Positions 7,200 through 14,235 of a stretch of DNA of 20,116 nucleotides are shown piece by piece. The position numbers were made by a program, and so were the translations under genes. This stretch comes from UA16 sp042095135 (GTDB lineage: Bacteria; Bacteroidota; Bacteroidia; Flavobacteriales_D; Sanyastnellaceae). Where the stretch lies: NCBI GenBank assembly GCA_042095135.1, contig JBELBV010000039.1, positions 1 to 20,116 on the forward strand, given 5' to 3'. Numbering within the stretch: the first letter of the stretch is position 1; the number at the start of each line of letters is the position of its first letter. The notes under the pieces were generated by a model. The model was not told the origin of the DNA, searched no databases, and saw nothing but the letters and a program-made list of their open reading frames with translations.

Positions 7200-8537
7200 A
7201 TGCGGAAGGTCTTGGTATTGGGAGCGGGTCGGTCCAGCTCCTCTTTGATTGCAATGATGTTGGAGCGCGCGGAGCGCAACGACTGGGAAGTCCATGTCGG
7301 GGACGTAGATGAGGCCACTGCCAAAGCCAAGTGCCAAGGCCACCCTGCTGCCCATCCGTTCCGCATCGATCCGAAAGACAATACGGAACGTGACGCACAC
7401 ATCGCTTCCAGCGACTTGGTGATTTCCATGGTGCCGGCGTTCATGCATCCGGAGATTGCATCCGTGGCAATCGAGGCCGGTGTGCACGTCATCACGCCTA
7501 GCTACGTGGGGCCGGAAATGCAAGCCCTCCACGATAAGGCTGTAGCAGCTGACGTACTGGTCCTGAATGAAATCGGACTCGACCCGGGCATTGACCACCT
7601 CAGTGCCAAGGCTGTACTGGATCGAGTGGCTGAGGCCGGAGGAGAAATGGTAGAATTTGAATCGTACTGCGGCGGACTGATTGCTCCGGAATCAGACGAC
7701 AACCCCTGGCATTACAAGTTCAGCTGGAATCCGCGCAACGTCGTACTCGCCGGTCAAGGCGGGGCCGCCACGTTCCTCTCAGGGGGAAGTGCCCGCTTAG
7801 TACCTCCGCACCGCACGTTCCAAGACGTTCGCCATATCGACGTGGGGGGAACGGCCTTTGAAGGGTACCCCAATCGCGATTCCATCGCCTACGAATCCAT
7901 TTACGGACTAGAAGGCATTCAAACCTTGATCCGCGGCACCCTCCGCGGCGAGGGATTTTGTGCTGGCTGGGATGTGCTCGTTCAACTCGGGTGTGTACGC
8001 GATGACGCAGAGATGGAATGGTCCGCAGGAACGTCTTGGGCGGATTGGATGCGCTCTTTCTTGCCCGCATCCCTGAGTCATGTGTCCGTGCGGGACGGCA
8101 TCGCCCAGCGTTTTGGGACCGATGACACCACATTGGATCGATTGGCCTGGCTCGGGCTGTTCGATGCCGATGGGGGACCGGCGGTGTTGAAAGGCACTCC
8201 GGCACAGGTGCTGCAATCGCTGCTCGAAGTGAAGTGGGAATTGCAGCCCAACGACCGGGACATGATTGTCATGTGGCACCGGTTCGCCTATCGATTGGAC
8301 GGCGAAATGCATGAAGTGACGAGCTCGCTCCGTTTGGAAGGCCGAGACGCGGTTTATACCGGCATGTCAGACACCGTAGGTTGGCCCGTGGCGCTGGCTG
8401 CAGAGGCGCTGCTATCTGGTAAATTCAAAGACCGCGGCGTTCAGGTGCCGCTTCACAAGGATTACTACGAGGTCATTCTGCCCGCCCTCGAAGAACTAGG
8501 CGTTCGATTTGAAGAAACCCACCGCTTATGCTCTTGA
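7200..8537 (+). CDS. Saccharopine dehydrogenase family protein
   Basis: From the ATG at 7200 the product is 445 residues. It starts with a Rossmann nucleotide-binding fold (MRKVLVLGAGRSSSSLIAMM). The family-typical segments NEIGLDPGIDHLSAK and ESYCGGLIAPESDDNPWHYK follow, then NPRNVVLAGQGG. These match the saccharopine dehydrogenase (glutamate-forming, LYS9/AASS C-terminal type), which oxidises saccharopine to glutamate and aminoadipate semialdehyde in lysine breakdown or, reversed, in lysine synthesis. The C-terminal half (about 130-445) corresponds to the family's C-terminal domain. No partner gene (lysine-ketoglutarate reductase) is adjacent, so the exact substrate is inferred from family only. 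The start is chosen because the Rossmann fold begins there and a promoter box lies between 7143 and 7200. The gene overlaps the next by 10 bases. Confidence 0.87.
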   Translation: MRKVLVLGAGRSSSSLIAMMLERAERNDWEVHVGDVDEATAKAKCQGHPAAHPFRIDPKDNTERDAHIASSDLVISMVPAFMHPEIASVAIEAGVHVITPSYVGPEMQALHDKAVAADVLVLNEIGLDPGIDHLSAKAVLDRVAEAGGEMVEFESYCGGLIAPESDDNPWHYKFSWNPRNVVLAGQGGAATFLSGGSARLVPPHRTFQDVRHIDVGGTAFEGYPNRDSIAYESIYGLEGIQTLIRGTLRGEGFCAGWDVLVQLGCVRDDAEMEWSAGTSWADWMRSFLPASLSHVSVRDGIAQRFGTDDTTLDRLAWLGLFDADGGPAVLKGTPAQVLQSLLEVKWELQPNDRDMIVMWHRFAYRLDGEMHEVTSSLRLEGRDAVYTGMSDTVGWPVALAAEALLSGKFKDRGVQVPLHKDYYEVILPALEELGVRFEETHRLCS

Positions 8538-8941
8538 CGGCGTGCTTGTTTTGTTGGGGGTGCCAGGGTGTGCCGGCGTGGCCGGAGTCCGGAATTGCGG
8601 ATGCCGCGTGGGTTGAGACGGCGATTGCATGGCGGTTGCAGACAGGACTCGACGCCTGCGGTGAAACCGGAAAGGCTGTGGATGCCTTGACGTTGGAATG
8701 GATCGCTGCATCCCCAAAGGTCTGCGTGGAAATCACCACGAACGAATGGCCGGTTTTGCGGCATTATCCAGAATTGAAAACACCCCTGATTCAGGCGCTG
8801 GCCTGGGGGGAGTTGCAAGGAGTCGAGTGGGAAAAGAAAGCGCTCGTCAGGCTGCTGCGCAAAGTGGTGCGCAAGTCGGACGGGCTCAAAAGCAGCCGGG
8901 TTCGGCCGTACCTCAAGCAGACGCCAACACGAACGTCGTGA
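8528..8941 (+). CDS. Small exported protein of unknown function
   Basis: The gene encodes 137 residues and overlaps the dehydrogenase gene by 10 bases (8528-8537), which suggests translational coupling. The first 14 residues (MLLTACLFCWGCQG) are hydrophobic and cysteine-rich, like a very short signal peptide; Cys12 is preceded by Gly but the -3 and -2 residues (Cys, Trp) do not make a proper lipobox, and there is no basic n-region. There is no alternative start because an in-frame stop lies at 8510-8512. The remainder is helical with several Trp residues and ends in a strongly basic tail (KALVRLLRKVVRK onward). I do not recognise a family. A role tied to the dehydrogenase is suggested by position only. 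Confidence 0.6.
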   Translation: MLLTACLFCWGCQGVPAWPESGIADAAWVETAIAWRLQTGLDACGETGKAVDALTLEWIAASPKVCVEITTNEWPVLRHYPELKTPLIQALAWGELQGVEWEKKALVRLLRKVVRKSDGLKSSRVRPYLKQTPTRTS

Positions 8942-9077
8942 TGGAGGCGATGAACATCAAAATGGCCAAGGCCAGGTACCGAAGTGGAATTGCTTTCATG
9001 CGTCCCTTTACGGGGACTTCTGGGATGAGGTTGCAACTGAAGGGCTTTTTTGGCACGAAATCCAACAAACCAGCCAC
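8913..9077 (-). CDS. Possible 54-aa single-pass membrane protein
   Basis: A reading frame with a GTG start at 9075-9077 encodes 54 residues: MAGLLDFVPKKPFSCN at the N-terminus (GTG read as Met), then LIPEVPVKGRMKAIPLRY, then a hydrophobic helix LALAILMFIASITTFVLA and a stop. An internal ATG (residue 27) would still give a short membrane peptide. The basic linker followed by a clean 18-residue helix, and third-position GC bias similar to that of neighbouring genes, favour a real gene. A TAGCTGTG box (plus positions 9098-9105), one mismatch from the Bacteroidota -7 element, sits about 20 bases upstream. It fills what would otherwise be a 171-base gap and overlaps the 3' end of the plus-strand gene by 29 bases. 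I do not recognise a family. Confidence 0.5.
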   Translation of the reverse strand: MAGLLDFVPKKPFSCNLIPEVPVKGRMKAIPLRYLALAILMFIASITTFVLASA

Positions 9078-9086
9078 TTGAGGGGT

Positions 9087-9094
9087 TAGGTTTG
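9087..9094 (+). promoter_or_regulatory. Bacteroidota -7 box (TAGGTTTG) for ispH
   Basis: TAGGTTTG matches TAnnTTTG exactly and ends 18 bases before the ispH ATG at 9113. It supports that start and implies a short leader. A matching -33 TTTG at the usual distance is not evident. Confidence 0.6.
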
Positions 9095-9112
9095 GAGCAC
9101 AGCTAGTCCGAT

Positions 9113-10363
9113 ATGCGCAGTTTTGAAGTCCCCGAATTTTACCGCAGCCCCATCATCGCTCGGGTTAAGCAGAAACGCAAGGCCCGCGACCCGCGCAAGC
9201 GCGACTTTTCGCCATCCGTGCTTGACTTCGGCACCGTGCGGTTTGTGATGGCACGGCACTTTGGGTTTTGTTTCGGGGTCGAAAACGCGATTGAAATCGC
9301 CTACCGCGCCTTAGAGGAGAACCCCGGTAAGCGCATCTTTTTGCTCAGCCAGATGATCCACAATCCGGAGGTAAATGCAGACTTGACGGCCCAGGGCATT
9401 CGATTTCTGCAGGACACCGAGGGCAATGCCCTCACGCCGCTGAGCGAGCTGCAGGCGGACGATGTGGTGCTGATCCCTGCATTTGGAACCACCTTGGAAC
9501 TCGAAGCGCAGCTCAAAACAATCGGGGTGGACGTCTCGACGTACAACACCACCTGCCCATTCGTGGAGAAGGTGTGGAAGCGTTCGGCCAAGCTCGCAAC
9601 GTCAGATTACACCATCATCATCCACGGCAAACCCCAGCATGAGGAGACCCGAGCGACCTTCAGCCACGCCCGCGGGTCGGGCCACGTCCTGGTCATCAAG
9701 AACATGGCGGAGGCGGAATTGCTGTGCGACTTCATTGAAGGCAAGCGTCCGATGGATGATTTTTGGACGCATTTCGAAGGCCGTGCCTCCGATGGGTTTG
9801 ACCCTGCGGTGCACCTCGGACGCGTTGGGGTGGTGAATCAGACCACGATGCTGGCGTCGGACACCCAGGCCATCAGTGACCGCATCAAGGTCTCCATCGA
9901 AGCAAAGGCCATCGACGAGGAAGCATTTGCCAACACCCGTGACACCTTGTGTTACGCGACCAATGACAACCAACAGGCGACCCAAGCGGCGTTGACCGCT
10001 GCCCGGCTGGATACCGCAGTAGTAGTAGGTGGCTACAACAGTTCCAATACTTCTCACCTTGTGGAATTGTGCGAGGAGCAGGTGCCGACGTTTTTCGTGC
10101 GCAACGAGAAGGAATTCATGCCGGACGGTTTGCTGAAGCACTTCGACTGGCGCAGCGGGATTCACCAAGAAACCTTGGATCCGTGGCCAGTGGGGCAGGA
10201 GGGTGAAGCGCCCACGGTGTTGCTGACAAGCGGCGCCTCGTGTCCCGATGCGACGGTGGACCGCGTCATGCAGGCGATTTTGGAGCGTTATCCCGGTTCA
10301 AAAGATGTTGAAGACGTGTTGATTGCCTTTGAACAAGAATTGGACGCCCAGCCGCTTTCGTGA
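9113..10363 (+). CDS. ispH: 4-hydroxy-3-methylbut-2-enyl diphosphate reductase
   Basis: IspH (LytB) catalyses the last step of the MEP pathway, reducing HMBPP to IPP and DMAPP with a [4Fe-4S] cluster. The three cluster cysteines are visible: Cys53 in FGFCFGVENAI, Cys148 in NTTCPFVEKVW and Cys280 in DTLCYATNDNQ. Other conserved parts are HNPEVN, IPAFGTT, IHGKPQHEETRATF and GGYNSSNTSHL. At 416 residues it is about 100 longer than the E. coli enzyme. The additional length includes an N-terminal extension (MRSFEVPEFYRSP, then a basic stretch) and an insert around residues 205-235, both of which I associate with the Bacteroidota long form. The start is backed by a promoter box. It supplies precursors for the carotenoid operon at the right end of the window, though it is transcribed separately. 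Confidence 0.95.
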   Translation: MRSFEVPEFYRSPIIARVKQKRKARDPRKRDFSPSVLDFGTVRFVMARHFGFCFGVENAIEIAYRALEENPGKRIFLLSQMIHNPEVNADLTAQGIRFLQDTEGNALTPLSELQADDVVLIPAFGTTLELEAQLKTIGVDVSTYNTTCPFVEKVWKRSAKLATSDYTIIIHGKPQHEETRATFSHARGSGHVLVIKNMAEAELLCDFIEGKRPMDDFWTHFEGRASDGFDPAVHLGRVGVVNQTTMLASDTQAISDRIKVSIEAKAIDEEAFANTRDTLCYATNDNQQATQAALTAARLDTAVVVGGYNSSNTSHLVELCEEQVPTFFVRNEKEFMPDGLLKHFDWRSGIHQETLDPWPVGQEGEAPTVLLTSGASCPDATVDRVMQAILERYPGSKDVEDVLIAFEQELDAQPLS

Positions 10364-10375
10364 GCGCGGCGGCCG

Positions 10376-10383
10376 TATTTTTG
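10376..10383 (+). promoter_or_regulatory. Bacteroidota -7 box (TATTTTTG) ahead of the mutL block
   Basis: TATTTTTG is an exact TAnnTTTG match. It lies 13 bases after the ispH stop and 31 bases before the ATG at 10414, so the mutL block likely has its own promoter. Transcription would begin near 10390, which disfavours a start at GTG 10360 and makes ATG 10414 the better choice. Confidence 0.5.
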
Positions 10384-10413
10384 TTTTTCATGCAAGCTCC
10401 ACGCCTACGTTCC

Positions 10414-10776
10414 ATGTTTCGCAACGTCCGCACGGAGCCGCGGCGGTTTCAATTCCGCTCGCGGCACCTGCCGAATTTGGATTCCAAGTGGTCCGAACGC
10501 AAGGAGCGCATTGAGGCCGAGGTGGCTGGGAAGCAAGACCCCGACGCAGCGCCTGCACGCCCTATTCTCTTTCGTTCTAGCCGCACCAAGACTGAGTCCG
10601 CAGATGGCGCCTCAGAATGGAAGGAACGGCGGCAAGCACAAATCCTTGGAGGGCGGTATGCCATGCTCCGGGCCGCGGTCATTGCGGCCGGCTTGGTCTG
10701 GTTGGCATGGCGCGGGATGGTGTGGGTGGAGACCAGTGATTTTTCGGACGTACTAAAGTGGATGGAGGATGCCTGA
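10414..10776 (+). CDS. Small single-pass membrane protein upstream of mutL
   Basis: From ATG 10414 the product is 120 residues. It opens with a basic segment (MFRNVRTEPRRFQFRSRHL), continues with a highly charged, Lys/Arg/Glu-rich cytosolic part that contains two related stretches (FRSRHLPNLDSKWSERKERI and FRSSRTKTESADGASEWKER cut here), and ends with one membrane helix (about residues 86-108, AMLRAAVIAAGLVWLAWRGMVWV) and a short acidic tail. A similar basic-plus-C-terminal-helix protein is common just upstream of mutL in Flavobacteriales, where it is sometimes mislabelled as a riboflavin synthase subunit. It overlaps mutL by 8 bases. No function is known to me. ATG 10390 is a possible earlier start. 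Confidence 0.65.
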   Translation: MFRNVRTEPRRFQFRSRHLPNLDSKWSERKERIEAEVAGKQDPDAAPARPILFRSSRTKTESADGASEWKERRQAQILGGRYAMLRAAVIAAGLVWLAWRGMVWVETSDFSDVLKWMEDA

Positions 10777-12634
10777 GGTGATACGGCAGTTGCCAGAAAA
10801 TGTAGCGAATCAGATTGCGGCTGGAGAGGTCATTCAGCGGCCTGCTTCTGCGGTGAAGGAGTTGATGGAAAACGCCGTGGATGCCGGTGCCTCGCGCATT
10901 GACGTGCGCGTGGTGGACGCCGGCCGCACGCTGATCCATGTGATGGACAACGGGGTGGGCATGGTCAAGGCCGATGCTAAGCGCTGCTTTGATCGCCACG
11001 CCACCTCCAAAATCACGTCGGCGGACGACCTGTTCACAATCGTTTCGAAAGGGTTCCGCGGCGAGGCATTGGCCTCGATCGCTTCCATTGCCCACGTCGA
11101 ATTGAAGACGCGCCATGCGAGCGACGATTGCGGCATCCAGCTGAACATGGAAGGGGGGACCTTGGCTCAAGAAACTCCCGTGGCCATGGAAATGGGTACT
11201 CAGATTGCTGTGCGCCACTTGTTTTTCAACGTTCCCGCCCGTCGGAACTTTCTAAAGTCCGACGCTGTCGAAATGCGGCACGTTATCGATGAATTTCACC
11301 GTGTCGCGTTGGCGCACGAGGCCATTCATTTCACGCTTACCCACAACGACAGCGAACTGTTCAATTTGCGACCGGCCACCCTGCGAAAGCGAGTCATTGG
11401 CGTGTTCGGAAGCAAGTACGATGAGCGCCTCGTACCCGTTGAGGAGAGTACGGACGTGGTGGGAGCCAAAGGGTTTGTCGGCAAGCCGGCCTACGCCCGC
11501 CGAACGCGGGGCGAGCAGTTTTTGTTCGTCAACCAGCGGTTTGTCAAGCACGGGCTCATTCACCGGACCATCATGAACGCATATGAAGGGTTGTTACCCC
11601 CCGGTCAATACCCGCTGTATGTGCTGTTTTTGACGATTGATCCCGCCCGCTTGGATGTCAACATCCACCCGACCAAAACGGAAATCAAATTCGACGAAGA
11701 CCAGCACATTCAGTCCCTGCTGCTGCCTTCGATTCGCCGAGGCTTGGGCAAGCACGCCGTAGCACCTTCGTTGGATTTCGACCAGGAATCCAGCCTGAAC
11801 ATCCCCCCGTTGCCCAAGGACCGCGTTGTTGCGGAACCCGTGGTGCAGGTCAACACCGATTACAATCCGTTCGAATCGAAAGCTTCTTCGGGCGGATCCA
11901 CAGGTGGCGGACTGCGACCCGGTCGTGGCCAAATGGATGCGTGGAAGTCGCTCTACGAAAAGGCGTGGCAATCCGAAGGAGGCCCAGGACCGGTGGCGCA
12001 AGAGGAGCGTGCCATGCAATCTTCGGCTTCCGGAGAATTCGGCGCGCAACTCGAGGCGGGCGATGAGGTCGTCGTCAAGCAGCGTCCGCTATTTCAACTG
12101 CAGAATAAGTACATCGTGACCGCCACCAAATCGGGCCTGCTCGTGATCGACCAGCACCGCGCGCACCAGCGCATCTTGTACGAGGAATTGGTGCGCCAAT
12201 TGGAGCCGGAGGGCGCTCCCGCGGCCACGCAGCAATTGCTTTTCCCGACGGCAATCGACCTCAATGCTGCGGATCAGTTATTCGTGTTGCAATCGCGCGA
12301 CTGGCTGGCCAAGTTTGGCTTGCTGGTGGCGGAACACGACGATGGGGTGGAAGTCCAAGGCATGCCTTTGGAGGCAGACACCACACCGGAATCGCTCATC
12401 CAGGCCATCCTCGAGGAACGTGCGGCGGAGGTAGCGGGTGTGAGCCGGGAGGAACGGGTCGCTGCACGGCTTGCGGCCTCCATGGCCGTTCGGGTGGGCA
12501 AGGCGCTCAAGCCCGAGGAGATGGTGGACTTGGTCGATCGGCTGTTTGGCTGCTCGACGCCAGCCCTCGACCCCTTTGGTCGCACGGTCATTGTTAATTT
12601 TGAATCCAACGAACTCGAGCAACGATTCCGCTGA
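10769..12634 (+). CDS. mutL: DNA mismatch repair protein MutL
   Basis: MutL is the ATPase that links mismatch recognition by MutS to strand removal. The 621-residue product has the complete GHKL ATPase: IAAGEVIQRPASAVKELMEN with the catalytic Glu, DAGA, DNGVGM, RHATSKI, GFRGEALASIASIA, and the transducer motif VNQRFVKH. A linker of about 120 residues is rich in Gly/Ser/Glu. The C-terminal domain starts near residue 440 (FQLQNKYIVTATKSGLLVID). The nuclease metal site is altered: residues 461-472 read DQHRAHQRILYE, so the first Glu of DQHA-xx-E-xxxx-E is Gln, and the CPHGRP-type motif is replaced by DPFGRT. The gene overlaps its neighbours on both sides (8 bases, then 1 base), so it is part of a coupled block with the rhomboid genes. 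Confidence 0.97.
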   Translation: MPEVIRQLPENVANQIAAGEVIQRPASAVKELMENAVDAGASRIDVRVVDAGRTLIHVMDNGVGMVKADAKRCFDRHATSKITSADDLFTIVSKGFRGEALASIASIAHVELKTRHASDDCGIQLNMEGGTLAQETPVAMEMGTQIAVRHLFFNVPARRNFLKSDAVEMRHVIDEFHRVALAHEAIHFTLTHNDSELFNLRPATLRKRVIGVFGSKYDERLVPVEESTDVVGAKGFVGKPAYARRTRGEQFLFVNQRFVKHGLIHRTIMNAYEGLLPPGQYPLYVLFLTIDPARLDVNIHPTKTEIKFDEDQHIQSLLLPSIRRGLGKHAVAPSLDFDQESSLNIPPLPKDRVVAEPVVQVNTDYNPFESKASSGGSTGGGLRPGRGQMDAWKSLYEKAWQSEGGPGPVAQEERAMQSSASGEFGAQLEAGDEVVVKQRPLFQLQNKYIVTATKSGLLVIDQHRAHQRILYEELVRQLEPEGAPAATQQLLFPTAIDLNAADQLFVLQSRDWLAKFGLLVAEHDDGVEVQGMPLEADTTPESLIQAILEERAAEVAGVSREERVAARLAASMAVRVGKALKPEEMVDLVDRLFGCSTPALDPFGRTVIVNFESNELEQRFR

Positions 12635-13317
12635 TGCTGAACAACGCCCCACCGGTGGTCAAAAATTTGATCATCATCAACGTACTTTTTTACCTCGCGA
12701 CGATGGCACTGGGCGAATACCAGATGCTCCACTATTTCGCAGGAACGTACCCCGGCTCGCCCAATTTTTACCCGTGGCAGGTCATCACCCACATGTTCAT
12801 GCACGGTGGCCTCGGGCACATATTCTTCAACATGTTCGCTTTGTACATGTTTGGTGGGCAGCTGGAACGGCTCTGGGGACCGCAGCGCTTTCTGAATTAC
12901 TACATCATCTGCGGCTTGGGCGGCTTCTTCTTGCACGAGCTGTTCGTGGGCATCGAATTGAATAACATGTACGGGACCTTTTTCCCGGCATTTGACCAGC
13001 CCTCGGGCGTTTCGAACCAATTGTGGACGATGCATTTGGATGCGGAATTTGGACGGGTGGTCGGCGCATCTGGAGCGGTATTCGGGATTTTGCTGGCCTT
13101 TGGGATGCTGTTCCCCAACACGCGGCTGATGCTGCTGTTTCCGCCCATTCCCATCAAGGCCAAGTACTTTGTGATTGGCTACGGGATTTTGGAATTGACC
13201 CTCGCATTGGATAATGCGTCCGGTGACAACGTGGCCCATTTCGCCCACTTGGGCGGTATGCTGTTAGGCTATATGTTGCTCAAGCGGTGGCAAAAAGAAC
13301 GTGGCACGTTTTACTGA
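12634..13317 (+). CDS. Rhomboid family intramembrane serine protease (first of two)
   Basis: This 227-residue polytopic membrane protein belongs to the rhomboid proteases, which cut substrates inside the membrane. The catalytic serine is Ser146 in VGASGAVFG and the catalytic histidine is His205 in AHLGGMLLG; the oxyanion/loop motif HIFFN (62-66, His-x-x-x-Asn) is also present. WQVITHMFMHGG is the usual loop L1 region. About six hydrophobic helices are visible. The acidic loop between helices 3 and 4 (residues 104-142) is longer than normal. Its start codon overlaps the mutL stop by one base (TGATG). No C-terminal extra domain is seen. All catalytic residues are there, so it should be active; its substrate is unknown. 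Confidence 0.93.
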   Translation: MLNNAPPVVKNLIIINVLFYLATMALGEYQMLHYFAGTYPGSPNFYPWQVITHMFMHGGLGHIFFNMFALYMFGGQLERLWGPQRFLNYYIICGLGGFFLHELFVGIELNNMYGTFFPAFDQPSGVSNQLWTMHLDAEFGRVVGASGAVFGILLAFGMLFPNTRLMLLFPPIPIKAKYFVIGYGILELTLALDNASGDNVAHFAHLGGMLLGYMLLKRWQKERGTFY

Positions 13318-13329
13318 TTGCAGCAGAGG

Positions 13330-14235
13330 ATGTGGGATGATTTGAAACGCCAATGGGAATCCGGGAGCATGTTGACCCGGTTGATCTTCGCCAACGTGGG
13401 CGTGTTCACGGCAATCATGACGTTACGGTTGCTCACCACGTTTGGCGTGCTGGACAGCGAGTGGCTCAACGGCGTGTTTGGGCTGGCCACGTCTTGGAAG
13501 GCCGAAGTATTGATGTACCGACCGTGGTCGGTCATCACGCACATGTTCGTGCACGTGGACATTTGGCACATGGTCATCAACATGGCGTGGTTGTATTGGA
13601 TGGGCCGCATGTACATGGTGCAATTCGGCGCGCGGCGCTTGCTGAGCACCTACATAGTGGGCGGCCTCGCAGGATTTGTGCTGTACGCGGTGGCTTCCAA
13701 CTTGGCGCCGGCTTTCCAGCAGAGTACGTTCGCTTATGGCGCGAGTGCGGCGACCATGGCCATCATGGCCGCGACGGCGACCGCCAACCCCAATACCAAC
13801 GTGCGCTTGTTTTTGCTTGGTGCGGTCCCGCTGAAGTACCTCGCCATCGGCTGGGTTCTGCTGGATTATTTCGCCTTGGGCAACGGTGCGAATGCCGGTG
13901 GCAACCTCGCGCACTTGGGCGGCGCGGCTTTTGGCTACCTCATGATCAAGCAGTCGCAAATCGGTCGGGACTGGGTAGGGTGGTTTGAGCGCTTGATCGA
14001 TGCCTTCATGGGCCTCATCCAAGGTGGGAGCATCCCAACGCCGCGAAAGAAAACGCGGTTCCGAAAAGTCAAAGACAATCGCTCCACGCGGGTCAAAAGC
14101 GATGAGGACTTCAACCTCGAGAAGCGCGAGCGTTCCGAACGCATGGACGCCATCCTCGACAAAGTTTCCAAGCAGGGGTACGAGAACTTGACGGCTGAAG
14201 AAAAGGACTTTCTCTTTCGGCAATCCAACCGATGA
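13330..14235 (+). CDS. Rhomboid family protease with C-terminal DUF6576-like tail (second of two)
   Basis: From ATG 13330 the product is 301 residues; a TTG at 13318 would add four. The ATG is preferred because AGAGG sits just upstream and it lies 12 bases after the previous stop. The rhomboid core carries WSVITHMFVHVDIWHMVINMAW, Ser139 in YGASAATMA and His195 in NLAHLGGAAFG. The serine motif reads GASA rather than GASG. The region after the last helix is basic (PRKKTRFRKVK) and ends in a 40-residue helical module (MDAILDKVSKQGYENLTAEE, then KDFLFRQSN) that matches the DUF6576 tail of Bacteroidota rhomboids as I know it. The stop overlaps the next gene (ATGA). The tandem pairing with the previous rhomboid suggests divided or joint substrate duties. 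Confidence 0.92.
   Translation: MWDDLKRQWESGSMLTRLIFANVGVFTAIMTLRLLTTFGVLDSEWLNGVFGLATSWKAEVLMYRPWSVITHMFVHVDIWHMVINMAWLYWMGRMYMVQFGARRLLSTYIVGGLAGFVLYAVASNLAPAFQQSTFAYGASAATMAIMAATATANPNTNVRLFLLGAVPLKYLAIGWVLLDYFALGNGANAGGNLAHLGGAAFGYLMIKQSQIGRDWVGWFERLIDAFMGLIQGGSIPTPRKKTRFRKVKDNRSTRVKSDEDFNLEKRERSERMDAILDKVSKQGYENLTAEEKDFLFRQSNR

Noticed and set aside
9046..9051. Six-T run after GGGC as a terminator for the gene ending at 8941
   Set aside because: No convincing stem precedes it; only a 4-bp pairing with a loop of about 20 bases could be drawn, and the same bases read as Lys codons in the candidate minus-strand gene.
12274..13248. 324-residue minus-strand frame over mutL and the first rhomboid
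   Set aside because: It covers parts of two genes whose catalytic motifs are clear; the translation shows no recognisable domain.
13423..14223. 266-residue minus-strand frame over the second rhomboid
   Set aside because: Antisense of a gene with an intact Ser/His pair; the sequence is His- and Arg-rich and lacks any membrane or enzyme pattern.
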